Positions 42,266-53,657 of a DNA stretch of 64,000 nucleotides are shown piece after piece. Source of the DNA: Liopterus haemorrhoidalis (lineage: Eukaryota; Arthropoda; Insecta; Coleoptera; Dytiscidae); assembly GCA_963971575.1 (NCBI GenBank), contig OZ020617.1, forward strand, positions 18,251,403 through 18,315,402. The letters are read 5' to 3'. Position numbers and translations under genes: made by a program. Each line of letters begins with the position of its first letter. The stretch's first letter is position 1. The notes beneath the pieces were generated by a model that worked only from the letters and a program-made list of their open reading frames with translations, was not told where the DNA came from and did not search any database.

Positions 42266-43414
42266 AAAAAAATTGATGTGAAGTGTGAATTTCCACACAT
42301 TGCAGGATTTCGCAGGTATATAATAAGTGAAGGCGGCATGCTGAGTGTGTAGGACAAATTTTGCTTTGTAGTAACCTCGGCAAAATGAACGAACTTTTTA
42401 AAATAATTTATCGTCTGTTAATCTAAGAGCTTTAAAAACAAATTTTATGTTAAAATATTTTTTTGTTAATTTTAATTCGAATACCTAATATCATTATTTA
42501 GGTTTCTAAATAAGTGCAGTATTTTTTTTATATAACAAGGTTCATTAAGATTTTGAAAATTGCGCCTATGGCTTTCATTGGTTGTCTTAAATCATACGCT
42601 CCGCCCTTCTGGTTTCGTATAAATGACACATAGAATGAAAATACAATTCCAATTGGTTATTAAATTTACGCTCTTGAAAATTAAATTCAAAATTTGCTAA
42701 AATATAACTAGAATTTTAACAAATTAATTTAAACAAAATGAAAATGAAAAAAAAAAACAAAATTTAAAATTGACTCCACAAGCCAGGAACGAACCTGCGT
42801 AGTGTATAACAAATCTGTGTAATTAGCGCGTACGGAGCCACTAAACCACCATACGCTTAACAACTCAGCGTGTTATATGAGTATAAGCTTTATGCATCGT
42901 CAACCAAAAAACACAAAAAATGCGTTATTTTCCGAAAACATAATCTGATCAAAAATTCCTGTTGTACTATTCCGGTTCACACCAATGTACATTACTTAGA
43001 TTTTTTTCAGATTTTTAGTTTAAACCATCTGGGCTACAGGGTGTGGGACAAAATTATTTTTTGCACAATTTTGGCAAAAATCGCGTCAAAATAATTTATT
43101 TTGCAAAAATGAAATTTTTATCGTTAATCCACGTACTAAGGGCTTTCATTTATTACCCTTCTCAGAATTAAAAAAATATATATATTTTTTCGATGAGCAC
43201 ATATTTGTTTATATTTTTAGGGGGATATGTTTTTTAGATGTGTTAGTATTTTTCTTATGTGCGGGTCAAATAGTTGTATAAGCATGTCAAATTACAACTC
43301 TCTAGGTTTAGCCGTTTGGCTACAATTTTTACCGAACAGACAGACAGACAGACACACAAACGACAAAATGACGGTATAAGGGATTTTTGGTCATACCTAC
43401 AAAATCCTAAAAAA
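42266..43414 (-). repeat. Helitron/DINE-like family A, copy 3 (inverted)
   Basis: In reverse orientation: TTGATGTGAAGTGTGAATTT hairpin end at the left, then the conserved second half. A tRNA-like module follows at about 42776-42865, then the ATGCGTTATTTTCCGAAAAC block, a (CAGA)n tract at 43339-43353, and the TATGACC…ATCCTAAAAA start at the right. Essentially full length. Confidence 0.75.
42776..42865 (-). repeat. tRNA-like module inside family A copy 3
   Basis: On the minus strand TGGTTTAGTGG (42838-42848) fits box A and AGGTTCGTTCC (42786-42796) resembles box B. The intervening sequence differs from the modules in copies 1, 2 and 4. Confidence 0.6.
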
Positions 43415-44210
43415 CAGCAAACACGGAATACACTCTGGCAAACCTTTATAATAAATAAAAGAAATGTAAAAAACATTTATTTAAACTTAAATGTCAATTG
43501 AAAAGGAATATCTAGTGTCGGTTACTATATTAATGGGCTGATCTATACTGAATCTTAAGAACAACCCTATTATTTGAAAATTTTAAATTATTGAACTGTG
43601 AATATAAGCTACTGTCATAAACTATTAAATGTTTTACATTTTGTAAGATTAGTAATTGATTACCAGACTGTAAACAACAATTACAAGCTATCTGAAACTA
43701 TAATCTGAATTGTGATTCTGCTTTAATCCGGGAATGTGGTCCTGAGCTAAGTAGTGCAAATGCTATCGATTAAAGGTATAGATGCAACACTTTGCTTAGT
43801 TAGTATTTACGTAATTAATGGATTACCTGTTAGTACGTATTACTACATGATCATTTCTGCTGGTAACTGAATCCCAAAGATATTAAATTGTCAGTCTGAT
43901 CAAAAAATTATAATTAAATCAATTTCATTTTAAAATAAATATTTAGAATAAATACTCGTAATATTTTTATGACATAGACATCTTCAACAAATAGCCTAGT
44001 ATACACAGCCGGACTTTTCAGATGATCAGATACTTCGGTCTGCGCCAAAATGAAGCCATATGCAATTTCTACCGAAGAAAAACTTCATTTCTATATATCA
44101 AAGTTTCTATACAGGTTGCCCGTTTTTCGAGCCTAATCATTAGGATCAGGTGAACCGTACGAGATACGAAGTCGGTTAAATAGGGGTAAAGTTATCGCAT
44201 TAATTGACCA
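43415..44210. other. Unassigned stretch
   Basis: No paired ends or coding signal recognised. A CTTCGGTCTGCGCC patch near 44033 is not repeated elsewhere in view. Confidence 0.3.
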
Positions 44211-44218
44211 CTTTGATG

Positions 44219-45223
44219 TAGGGTTGTAAATCGAAGGCAAAACATCGATGTTGAACATCGATGTTAACATCGGCGCTGAAACATCGATGTTGAAAAAACA
44301 TCGAAGGGATAACATCGATGTATCGGAAACATCGATGTTTTATTAAATATAAAAAAAAACATTTTTTTTATATTATATAAATTTTATTTAATAATATAAA
44401 GATAAAATACGAAATAACTAACATATAATACGAAAAAAAGTAACATATAATACACAAAAAGCATTTATTAAATTTTTAAATAGATTGTGTAACAGACACA
44501 TTCAAATGTCCCGCCGCTGCTTATAACCGTTTGGAACAGCTTATATAAGCCGTTCACTTTTGTAAGGACAAACTAAATCTGGTTATTTTGGTGATTTTTA
44601 TAGTGTATTACTGACTTTTATAAACTTGGTTATATTGTAAAAAAGGCTTTACAGTTTGTATTATTTTAGGTTAGTATTATATTTACAAAATATTTAAGAT
44701 GTCACTATTCAAAATGAAATATGGCAAACGATATTTTTTTAAATGACATATTTATAATCTGACTTTTCAAATTATTTTTCTGTAATAAGATTATTTCTAT
44801 TAAATTTCACTTTATTTACCTCGTTCACTTATACAAAAAATGGCTCGACAAGAAAACTCAAAGAGCAACAAGTGTTGGTTTCGTTCGTCGTTCTCATTAT
44901 TTGCAAACATTAGAAGATTCTTCTTATTTTTTTCTTATTCTGCAAACTGCTAAGAAGAATAAGAACTAATTCTATTAGTATTGTTATATTACAATAGATA
45001 GCGCTTATATTTTGTGCACTAAATTTCATAAAAATAAAAATTTTAAGATTCCAGCGCCTCTAGCGGTAGTTTCTGAATTTCAAAGTTCAAAACATCGACA
45101 TCGGTAGCAGACATCGATGTTTTATCGATACTATCGCCACCTGAACATCGATGGTAAAAACATCGATGTTTTCAGGAGAGACATCGATGTTATCGATACA
45201 TCGATGTTTTTTTCCCATCCCTA
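44219..45223. mobile_element. 1,005-bp hAT element with AACATCGATGTT arrays
   Basis: Ends TAGGGTTGTAAATCG and TTTCCCATCCCTA. The exact 8-bp duplication CTTTGATG sits at 44211-44218 and 45224-45231. Both ends carry clusters of the self-complementary word AACATCGATGTT or one-base variants: about five near 44243-44340 and about five near 45108-45210. The interior is AT-rich and non-coding. A related fragment lies at 61840-62064. TAGGG ends with an 8-bp duplication fit hAT. Confidence 0.88.
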
Positions 45224-45231
45224 CTTTGATG

Positions 45232-47023
45232 TAGTACAGGAAATGAAGCTCAAAAAATGACAAAACCTCGCAATTTTTTCGTCCAGCATCGATTTGGATA
45301 AAAATTTGGAATTAGGCTCATTTCACCCTCTAGTTCATTTTCTACATTGTGCCGTTGTACGCTTTTTGTTTTTTAAGGGTGAAAACTACCCCTAATTGTA
45401 AAAAATTATAAAATAACATTTTAAACCTTAATATTGGTAAAATTTGGTTTGGATTAGCTAAATATGGATCGTTTTATGCTTTAGAATACAATTTCATAAT
45501 GTTTCAACCCTTAAAAATCAACCCTTGTTGGATTAAAAAATGATTTCATCTTGCATCGATTTGCACCAAAATTTGAAATTAGGTTCGTCTCACCCTCTAC
45601 TTCAAATTTTATATCATGCTCATGGGCACTGTTTATTTTTTAAGGGTGAAAACTACCCCTAATTGTCAAAAATTATAAAATAACGTTGTAAACCTGAAGA
45701 TGGGTAAAATTTGGTTTGCATTAGTTGAATAATGATTGTTTCATGCTTTGGAATACAATTTCTAATGTTTCAATCCTTAAAAACCTACCCTTGTTAAAGC
45801 TTGATATAAAAAAAATCGCTCCGAACCGTGTTATTCGAATGTTTTGAAAAATTTTTATTGGTTTTTTAAACATAGCTCCTTCATTTTTAGTGATAGAAAG
45901 TTTTTTCAAAAACGATTTTGTAGGACTTTTCAAGAGCTATAAGACTATGTAAATTAAATTACTTAAGATCCCTTAGTTTTTAAATGGGGTGAGTTTGAAG
46001 GGCTCGAATAAGGTGGTGTTCGGTTGTAAATAGAGGTTTTAAACAGCTATATCTCGCCAAATATTCACTGTACAGAAAATATATGCACAGGGAAATTTAA
46101 GTAATTAAAAAAGCTACAATTCAGTGCTCTATCATTTTTTTCGTATCTCCAGTAATTTCGGAGATATTTTGAAGAAAAGGGTGAAAAATACGAAATCGCA
46201 AAAAATCGTTTTTTCTTTAAACTCCAATTTTTCTAAAATTAGGCATTTTAAATTGGTCAAACTTCTTGGGTGTACTGAAAATACATATAAGAAGAGAACC
46301 ACAGAAGGGTGAGGATCAATTTTAATTAGGGGGGTAAATAGGGGGTGGTTTTCACTGATTTTTTCGTAGAAAAAAGTAGGTACCGACCTTATTTTGATAA
46401 TAAGTCGCTTAATTTTTATGCTAGAGACTTTTTTATTTTTTTGTTTGAAAGGTCTAATCAAATACTTTAAAAAACATTCAATGAGTTTTCCTCGAAAAAT
46501 GCAAATTTTTCCTGTTATGTGACTTTGAATCTTTCAAATTATGCATTTGGCGAAAAAAAGTTAACCATTAACATGCCGTATTTCGGTTCGTGTTTGTCGT
46601 AGAAAAATAATAAAAAAAGAATTTTGTTTGTTTTTTTAAAAGCTACAATTTTGCTTTCTACAGTTTTTTTGATAAAATGCATATTTTTCGAGTTATTCGC
46701 AAAAAACTTTTTAAAAACATCGATTTTTTCGTCGAAAAACTGTTACTTTAAACCGCGAATAACTCAAAAAATATTAGTTTTACGAAGAAAACGTAAAGAA
46801 GATTTTTTTCTTAGAATTACTTTTCCCATCGATTCCTATAGTTGAAATGTAGTAAAAAATTTCCACCCCCGAGATGGGGTGGCAACCACCCCCAAGGTTT
46901 TAGCGTACACCGGCATGATGTAGAAAATGATCCTTGGGCTATTCCTTACCTTCTGTGAAAATTTCACGTATTTCCATGCTGGACGAAAAAATTGCGAGCC
47001 AAAATGCTTCATTTCCTGTACTA
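45232..47023. mobile_element. 1.8-kb inverted-end element with internal duplication
   Basis: The left end TAGTACAGGAAATGAAGCTC and the right end GCTTCATTTCCTGTACTA are inverted. An inner shared block, CTCGCAATTTTTTCGTCCAG, is followed by CAT at the left and is inverted at the right. A 267-bp direct duplication (from 45287 and from 45554, TCATTTCACCCTC…GGGTGAAAACTACCCC) is diverged. The long A/T-rich middle has no recognisable protein. The superfamily is not clear. Confidence 0.72.
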
Positions 47024-47580
47024 ATGATGTATTTAGTTTTCCGGAAAAGTGTACAGGTTATTAGATACGACCAAAAACTGATTTTAGTTGATTTACTTTT
47101 TGTCTTATAACTTTTTTGTTTCAATGCATACAAATTTCTTATTTGCACTTTTTTACGAAGAATTCACGGCCGTCCTCAAAATTTTTATAGCTCGTATCAT
47201 TTTCGAGAAATTCATACTAAGTTTCAAGGCACAAAGTTGTTTTTAAATGCCTTGAAATCAAGATTGACATTGATGCTGACATTAATGCTGGCAAACACAT
47301 CATTACCTTAATGTGGAACTTGCTCGACGCCTCTGACTTCTTTCTTAAGCCGTACGCCTTACTTCATCCAATTCAAATTGAATCAACTTTTCGCCCATTA
47401 TTAAAAACTGGACAAATAATTATTCCGAATTATTTATTCATAAACTTTTTAAGATGGGAAAACGATTAATTTTTACTCAGTGCATTACATTTATATTGTT
47501 AAAACTAAAAATGATTTGAGACGTTAAATTTAAAATATATTTATTAAAATAAATTTTCCAATTACTTATATAATATAAAA
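47024..47580. other. No feature recognised
   Basis: AT-rich with CTTGAAATCAAGATTGACAT-type sequence near 47250. Nothing supportable. Confidence 0.3.
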
Positions 47581-47702
47581 ATACGCAGACGGAAAAAAGC
47601 GCACATAAAAAAGGCGCACACGAAAAAAAAAAACGCACATGGAAAAATACACACACGGAAAAAAGCGCATACAGAAAAATGCACATACGGATAAAAACGT
47701 AC
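47581..47702. repeat. Minisatellite of GCACAYRGAAAAA units
   Basis: About eight irregular units such as GCGCACACGAAAAA, CGCACATGGAAAAATAC and GCACATACGGATAAAAACG, 14-19 bp each. Low complexity; the open frame on the other strand is an artefact of the repeat. Confidence 0.75.
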
Positions 47703-47737
47703 TTACAATATATCTAAAATCAGTTTTTAATCAGTTA

Positions 47738-48331
47738 ATCTGGTTATTTTGGTTACTTTTATAGTGTAGTACTGACTTTTAAATTTATATTTCTCATTTC
47801 AAAATATTCCTTACGCTGTAAAACCTACTTCAGATTGGTTGGTTGTGATCATTATAATTAAGATATCATTTAACTTTATGAAATATGTCAAATGGAATGA
47901 CATTTTAAGAAAATGACATTTTTTACCTTGTTTTAATGGCAACATGACACACAATTTCAAAGATGCAAAGTACTAAATGTATTATCTGTCTCATTTTGTA
48001 ATACGAAACTAAGAGGTAAATTAAATTTTTTATGTTTTATATTGAAAATATCATCTTAGGGTGGTAATTCTGAAGTGGCACCTTTCAAAATATTTGACAT
48101 GTCTATCACAATTTTGACATGTCAATCGCAATTTTGACATGCCAATTTGTTATAGAGCCCATAGTTTTTGAGTGAATATAACCTCGATATAACTTAACTA
48201 TATAACTATTAACTATATAACTTATTAAAAGCCAGGTTTACAAGTTCACATGTTTCCATAAAAGTCTATATACACCACAACAGTCACCAAAGTAATCAGA
48301 TCTAGTTTCGTATTATAAATTGAGACAGATT
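47738..48331. repeat. MITE cluster related to the TTCACTTTTGTAAG family
   Basis: CTGGTTATTTTGGTTACTTT at 47740 is repeated at 48365 and 48917. The stretch TGTCTCATTTTGTAATACGA (47991) is inverted at 48306-48325 (CGTATTATAAATTGAGACAG), with CAGTCACCAAAGTAATCAGA inverted relative to the first block. It looks like one copy with its own inverted ends next to other copies of the same interior. Confidence 0.6.
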
Positions 48332-48482
48332 ATATAAGCAGTTCACTTTTGTAAGAACAAACTAGATCTGGTTATTTTGGTTACTTTTATGGTGTGTTAC
48401 TGACTTTAAATGTCAATTAAAAATATTCCTTACGATGTAAAACCGACTTTAGGTTGATAAGGTTATGATCATTATAATTAAG

Positions 48483-48889
48483 ATACAGTCTGTTCCAAAC
48501 GGTTAAGCGGAACTAAATGGGAATTTAGTTCTTTTAGGTTGTCACGAGAAGGGACCTTGCTTGGGTTATTTCATTTTTTACGTTGGGATGTCAAAATTTA
48601 AAATTCCAACAATGAAACCATGGAAACGAATGACATATGTCAAAATTAAATATTTTTTTAGATATTTTAATGACAAAAAAATAAATAAATGGGAAATTTG
48701 TATAAAGAATGACACAAAAAATCAAAATATAAAGAAAATTTTAAAATGATATTAACCTTAACCAATAAATGTTTATTGTAAGTATGATTTACAAAGCTTA
48801 AACAAAACGGCCGAAAGGCACGATTTAAACGATGAAAGTAACTAGATTGCAAAATCTAGTTCCGCTTAACCGTTTGGAACAGACTGTAT
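48483..48889. repeat. CTAG-palindrome MITE, copy 3, with inserted spacer
   Basis: Left CAGTCTGTTCCAAACGGTTA and right TAACCGTTTGGAACAGACTG are inverted and flanked by TA. Next to them are AAGCGGAACTA and the CTAG palindrome ACTAGATTGCAAAATCTAG. This is the best-preserved pair of termini in the family. The interior has an open frame of 62 codons with no similarity. Confidence 0.85.
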
Positions 48890-49187
48890 AAGATGTTCAC
48901 TTTTGTAAGAACACATTAGATCTGGTTATTTTGGTTACTTTTATAGTGTGTTACTGACTTTAAATGTCAATTAAAAATATTCCGTACGCTGTAAAACCGA
49001 CTTTAGGTTGATAAGGTTATGATCATTATAATTAAGATATCATTTTTCATTATGACATATGTCAAATGGATCGACATTTTGAAAAAGTGACATTTTTTAA
49101 TACCAACATGACATATAATTTCAAAGGTGCAAACTATTGAAATCAAAATTTCCTTTTAGTTTGTTCTTACAAAAGTGAACCGCTTAT
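48890..49187. repeat. MITE copy B of the TTCACTTTTGTAAG family
   Basis: The left end ATGTTCACTTTTGTAAGAAC and the right end GTTCTTACAAAAGTGAACCG are inverted. The interior is the same as copy A. It abuts the CTAG MITE at a TATA junction. Confidence 0.8.
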
Positions 49188-49330
49188 ATCATTTTTCATT
49201 ATAACTTACGTCAAATGAATCGACATTTTAAAAAAGTGACATTTTTTAATAACAACATGACATACAGCTTCAAAGGTGCAAACTATTGAAAACAAAATTC
49301 CCTCTTAGTTTGTTCTTACAAAAGTGAACT

Positions 49331-49544
49331 GCTTGTATCAATTTGTAATTTTCACCAAAATATTTTAAATATTTCGAACCAATTTTAAATTCACACAAAT
49401 AAGTTGTCACTAAAAACTATAATTTTTACCAAGGAGAATTTTACTCAAAATTTAAAACGTCTAATTTATTTTTACTTTAATTAACCATTTTTATTAAAAT
49501 ATATTAAATATCTCAAATCAGTTTAAATAATCGTGTAAATAAAA
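49331..49544. other. Short AT-rich spacer
   Basis: Nothing recognised between the nested MITEs and the following tandem repeats. Confidence 0.3.
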
Positions 49545-50165
49545 AATAAGGTCAGTATTATACAGAGATAAACCTGCAAAATATTATTCACATCGGTTAT
49601 AGAATATAAGAGCGTCTAAAGTTTCTCGTTTATGTCTACGAAATCCTAGAAATTTCTTTATGTTATTTTATCCCCAGATTCTTAGGGAATAAATTTGCAA
49701 AATATTGTTCATATCAGTCAAAGGATATAGGTGTGTCTAGAGTTTCTTGTTTATGCCTACGAAATCCTAGACATTTCTATATGTTATTTTATCCGCAGTT
49801 TTTTAGAGAATAAATCTGCAAAATATTGTTCATATCGGTTTAAGCATATAGGAGTATCTAGAGTTTCTTGTTTATGCCTACGAAACCTTTGTTTACATTT
49901 CTATATGTAGATATATTTGTAGATTCTTAGAGAATAAATCTGCAAATTATTGTTCATATCGGTCAAAGCATACAGGAGTGTCTAGAGTTTGTTGTTAATG
50001 CCTGCGAAACCCTAAACATTTGTATATGTTATTTTATCCGCAGTTTCTTAGAGATAAATCTGCAAAATATTTTTTATATCGATCATAGGATATAGGAATG
50101 TATAGAGTTTCTTGTTTATACCTACGAAACCTTAGACAATGCTATATGTAATTATATTTGTAGAT
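49545..50165. repeat. Five tandem units of about 121 bp
   Basis: The landmark GAGTTTCTTGTTTATGCCTA recurs near 49619, 49741, 49862, 49986 and 50105. Each unit also has ACGAAACCCTAGACATTTCT-like and AATAAATCTGCAAAATATTG-like blocks. Units are 10-20% diverged by eye. Non-coding. Confidence 0.85.
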
Positions 50166-51175
50166 ATTTACATATTTAAACATTTGGAATAGACTTAAGT
50201 ATCAAAGAAAATCAAGGTAAATCAAGAAAAATAACTCATAAAATAAGTAGTAGATAAAAAACATAAATAAAATATACTTATTACATACGTCAATTGAACT
50301 AAAAGCGTTGCCAATATTTGATGCACGTGATTAGACTCGTGTAATGAGTCATACGTAATGTTTATGTCTGGTAGTCTGCAGCGGTCCGACTAAAAACCAG
50401 TATTTAATCTGTGTGATTCATATAGCAATTGGTAAATTTACGAAGTATACGCAATTTGACATTGCAAATTATGAACAGATAAAAACTTAAAGGAAGTATT
50501 TATATTAAAATTTATGTGTTACTATTACTTAGGGTTACCAACCGTCCTACTTTAGTAGGACATGCCCTACAATTTACCTCCTTGCCCTTCGTCTTACCTA
50601 CTGTTAAAAAATATCGGAAATGTCCTACTTTATAGTATTTTTACTTTTGAAGACGCCTTTACCGCTTAGTCGACGTTTGCCGATGAACGCGATCGAGGCA
50701 TAACGTTTTGACTAAATTTCTATGATGTCATTAAGGATAAATCTTTATTAAAAAAAGCAGGTACATCTAAAAAATATGATTTTATTAAAAAAGAAAAGAA
50801 AATGTGAACCAATAAACATATCTAATTATATTTTTTATTACCATATATATTTAAACTTGATTGTTAATTATTTATTGGTTGTTTCTTATTAATTATATAC
50901 AAAGAAAATTTAAAAAAAAATTCTAATGATTTATTTTATATTTTTATTTCTAAAATCTAAAATTTTGTTAAATATAAAGAAAGATGTGAACCAATAAACT
51001 TATAATTTAATTTTCATATTGGTAGTATTACTTATTAATTATTGACTGTTTCTTGTTAATTATATGTTATGTTGGATCCCATAATAAGGCCTTTTTTCAT
51101 AATGTGGCCTTTTTGAATTTTTTTTTAATAATATATAATCTATAAAAAATGTTTTTAGAGTATTATTAAACAAAT

Positions 51176-52157
51176 TTAAAAAAATTGATGTGAAGTGTGA
51201 ATTTTCACACATTTCTGGGTTTTGCAGGTATTTAGTAACTGAACGATGATTATTTGGGATGCCAAAACAAATTTTATGTCAAAATATTTTTTTATAAATT
51301 TTAATTCGAATGCCAAATACCATTATTTGAGTTTCTAAATATATGCAGTATTTTTTTTATATAGCAAAGTTCATTAAGATTTTGAAAATTGCACCTATGG
51401 CTTCCATTGGTTGCTTACATCATAAGTCCCGCCCTTTGATTTCGCCAAACATAGAATTAAATTATAATTTCAACACTTTCCACTGGTTATTAAATTTACG
51501 CTTTTAAAAATTAAATGCAACATTGACCAAATATAACTAGAATTTTAACAAAATAATTTAAACAAAATAAAAATGCAAAAAAAAAAACAAAAAATAAAAT
51601 CAACAGGATTCGAACCCTAGTTTGCAAGTTAACTTATATTATTAAGCGCACGACGAATCCAACCACGCCACGAGAGTTACTGATGTGGTATGTTACACAA
51701 CGTATTAAATAGTTAACATATTTTAGTTAAAAACACAAAAAATGCGTTTTTTTCCGAAAACATAATCTGATCAAAAATTCCTGTTGTACTATTCCGGTTC
51801 ACACCAATGTACATTACTTAGAATTTTTTCAGATTTTTAGTTTAAACCATCTGGGCTACAGGGTGTGGGACAAAAATTTTTTTGCACAATTTTGGCAAAA
51901 ATCGCATCAAAATAATTTATTTTGCAAAAATAAAATTTTGATCGTTAATCCACGTACTAAGGGCTTTCATTTGATACCCTACTCAGAATTAAAAAAAATA
52001 TATATTTTTTTTCGATGAGCACATATTTGTTTATATTTTTAGAGGGATATGTTTTTTAGATGTTTTAGTATTTTTCCTATGTGCGGTTCAACGAGTTGTA
52101 TAAGCATGCCAAATTTCAACTCTCTATGTTTAGCCGTTTGGCTACAATTTTTACCGA

Positions 52158-52215
<58 letters not shown>

Positions 52216-52266
52216 GACAAAATGACGGTATAAGGGTTTTTTGGTCATACCTACAAAACCCTAAAA
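51176..52266 (-). repeat. Helitron/DINE-like family A, copy 4 (inverted)
   Basis: Same organisation as copy 3. The hairpin end GTGAAGTGTGAATTTTCACA is at the left, the tRNA-like module at 51600-51690, a long (CAGA)n tract of about 13 units at 52160-52214, and the TATGACC…AAACCCTAAAAA start at the right. It is inserted in a hAT element without an obvious target duplication, which fits Helitron-type insertion. Confidence 0.78.
51600..51690 (-). repeat. tRNA-like module inside family A copy 4
   Basis: On the minus strand TGGCGTGGTTGG (51659-51670) fits box A and GGTTCGAATCC (51606-51616) is a perfect box B, followed by a T-rich run. It shares CTTGCAAACTAGG with copy 1 but is otherwise different. 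It has the best internal promoter match of the four. Confidence 0.65.
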
Positions 52267-52647
52267 AGGCCTCATTATGAAAAAAATGCCTTACTATGAA
52301 AAAAAGGCCTTGTTATGGCATTTGAAATTAATTAGGTACCTATATATTTCGTAGCATAATAAAATTAAAAAAAAAAAAAATTAAAAAAAACTGTCCTACT
52401 GTGCCCTACTAAACTACTATTTTTAGTTGAAATATCCTACTCTGTCACGAGAGACATTTGGTAACCCTACTATTACTGATAGATTTTGTATAATCGGTCA
52501 AACATATTTAAAAATCAAGGCTGCAGTCTAGCAACACCAAAATTAGAATCTACTAAAATATAGTTCTTTACTATGCTGATGACATCTGCCTTCTGTCCCA
52601 CACGTATGATTAATAGGGAAGCCAGACAAGTCGGTCTATTAATTGAC

Positions 52648-52725
52648 GTAAAAAAAAATGATGTGAAGTGTGAATTATCACACATTTCAGGGTTTTGTAG
52701 GTATTTAATAAGTGTAAGAAGTCAA
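52648..52725 (-). repeat. Terminal fragment of family A
   Basis: ATGATGTGAAGTGTGAATTA followed by CACACATTTCAGGGTTTTGTAGGTA is the hairpin end and first subterminal block. The rest is absent. Confidence 0.6.
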
Positions 52726-53197
52726 CAGACTGCTGGATGTCTAAGGCCCGGTTTTTCGAACCATAAATAAAATTGACTATCTATGTGATAAGTTGTTATC
52801 AAGGGAATAAACGTTTTTTTGCGTATTTCCAGTTATTTATCTATAGAGTAACTAAGTTATCTATAGGATAAGTTATTGACAACGTGTAGGTACTGATAAA
52901 TATTATCCATTGATAAAAATGACAGATTTTGATAGGTGTCAAAAAACATTTTAAATATATATACATAATATAAGCATATATACGTAAAATATATAATATA
53001 ACAGGTACTATGTACATATTAGACATACCTACACTTTATATACATATTACATACACCTGTTTCCATTATATGTACTATTTTATTGTGTAATTACCTATAT
53101 CAAAATAAATTCAAAATAATTTAGTAATCTACTTTAATTTAAACTGAAATAAAAATAATACTGTCGATTATTTTTAGATAATTTACATTTATTTTTA

Positions 53198-53398
53198 ATG
53201 AAAGAAATCATGGATGCTGATTTCGAAGATTTGCAAACAGACGATGATGAAGAAATTTTAGAGTATTTAGAACGTCCATACATAGTTCGTGTCAGACCAA
53301 ATCATATGAACCATTGGGATGAGAAAGAATTTATTAATCGATTTCGCTTAGCGAAAAATGCATTTAATATCCTGCTCCACCAATACTACACCAATTAA
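53198..53398 (+). pseudogene. HARBI1-like nuclease, N-terminal stub
   Basis: 66 codons from ATG read ADFEDLQTDDDEEILEYLE, then PNHMNHWDEKEFINRFRLAK and NAFNILLHQY. The acidic DDDEEILEY and the WDEKEFINRFRL block are typical of the N-terminus of HARBI1-type Harbinger transposases. The protein stops before any DDE residue, where AATAAA-rich sequence follows. It is a truncated remnant. Confidence 0.75.
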
Positions 53399-53432
53399 AA
53401 AATAAAAATAAATAAAGGGTTGTATTTAATTT

Positions 53433-53657
53433 TCAGTGTTTTTGCATTTCTATTCTGTATGCAGGATGCATTAAACATAATAGAATTTTTTTCTCAGGTC
53501 CCTTGTTTAGATTTTCAGCATCAGTAGCTTTATTTTCTATAACATTTTTACTTTTTAACACAAGATTTACAAGTTGCCTTGTTTCGGAAATATTTAAATT
53601 TGCGCTTCTTGGGCGTTTATCGCACTTTTTTCTGTACAAAATTTTGACAGTTGTCAT
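53433..53657 (-). pseudogene. Harbinger Myb/SANT-like protein, N-terminal stub
   Basis: The minus-strand ATG (53657) gives 74 codons. The block RPRSANLNISETRQLVNLVL followed by KSKNVIENKATDAENLNKG resembles the start of the Myb/SANT-like DNA-binding proteins encoded beside Harbinger transposases. The sequence then diverges (GPEKKILLCLMHPAYR) and ends. Together with the convergent HARBI1 stub it indicates one large internal deletion. Confidence 0.65.

Larger units (their letters stand above)
48334..49330. repeat. MITE copy A split by nested insertions
   Basis: The left half (48334-48482) begins AGCAGTTCACTTTTGTAAGA. It breaks off after TAATTAAGATA, and the right half resumes at about 49187 with TCATTTTTCATTATAACTTA, ending TTACAAAAGTGAACTGCTTG. 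The intervening 700 bp hold a different MITE (48483-48889) and a whole second copy of this family (48890-49187). Confidence 0.75.
50530..52469. mobile_element. hAT element with TAGGGTTACCAA ends, interrupted
   Basis: Perfect 12-bp inverted ends TAGGGTTACCAA and TTGGTAACCCTA, with the exact 8-bp duplication CTATTACT (50522-50529, 52470-52477). The left arm has a direct duplication of roughly 185 bp (landmark GTGAACCAATAAACATAT / GTGAACCAATAAACTTAT). A full family A Helitron-like copy (51176-52266) sits inside. Without it the element is about 850 bp. No transposase. A one-ended relative is at 15850. Confidence 0.9.

Noticed and set aside
46132..46845. Lysine/phenylalanine-rich open frames
   Set aside because: Low-complexity AT-rich frames on both strands inside a non-coding inverted-end element.
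14960..51690. Functional tRNA genes at the box A/box B sites
   Set aside because: Acceptor and anticodon stems do not pair well by eye, and all four sites sit inside repeated elements.
52039..52248. Open frame with CLSVCLSVCLSV repeats on the minus strand
   Set aside because: It is the translation of the (CAGA)n tract in a Helitron-like copy; the same artefact occurs at 43255-43476.
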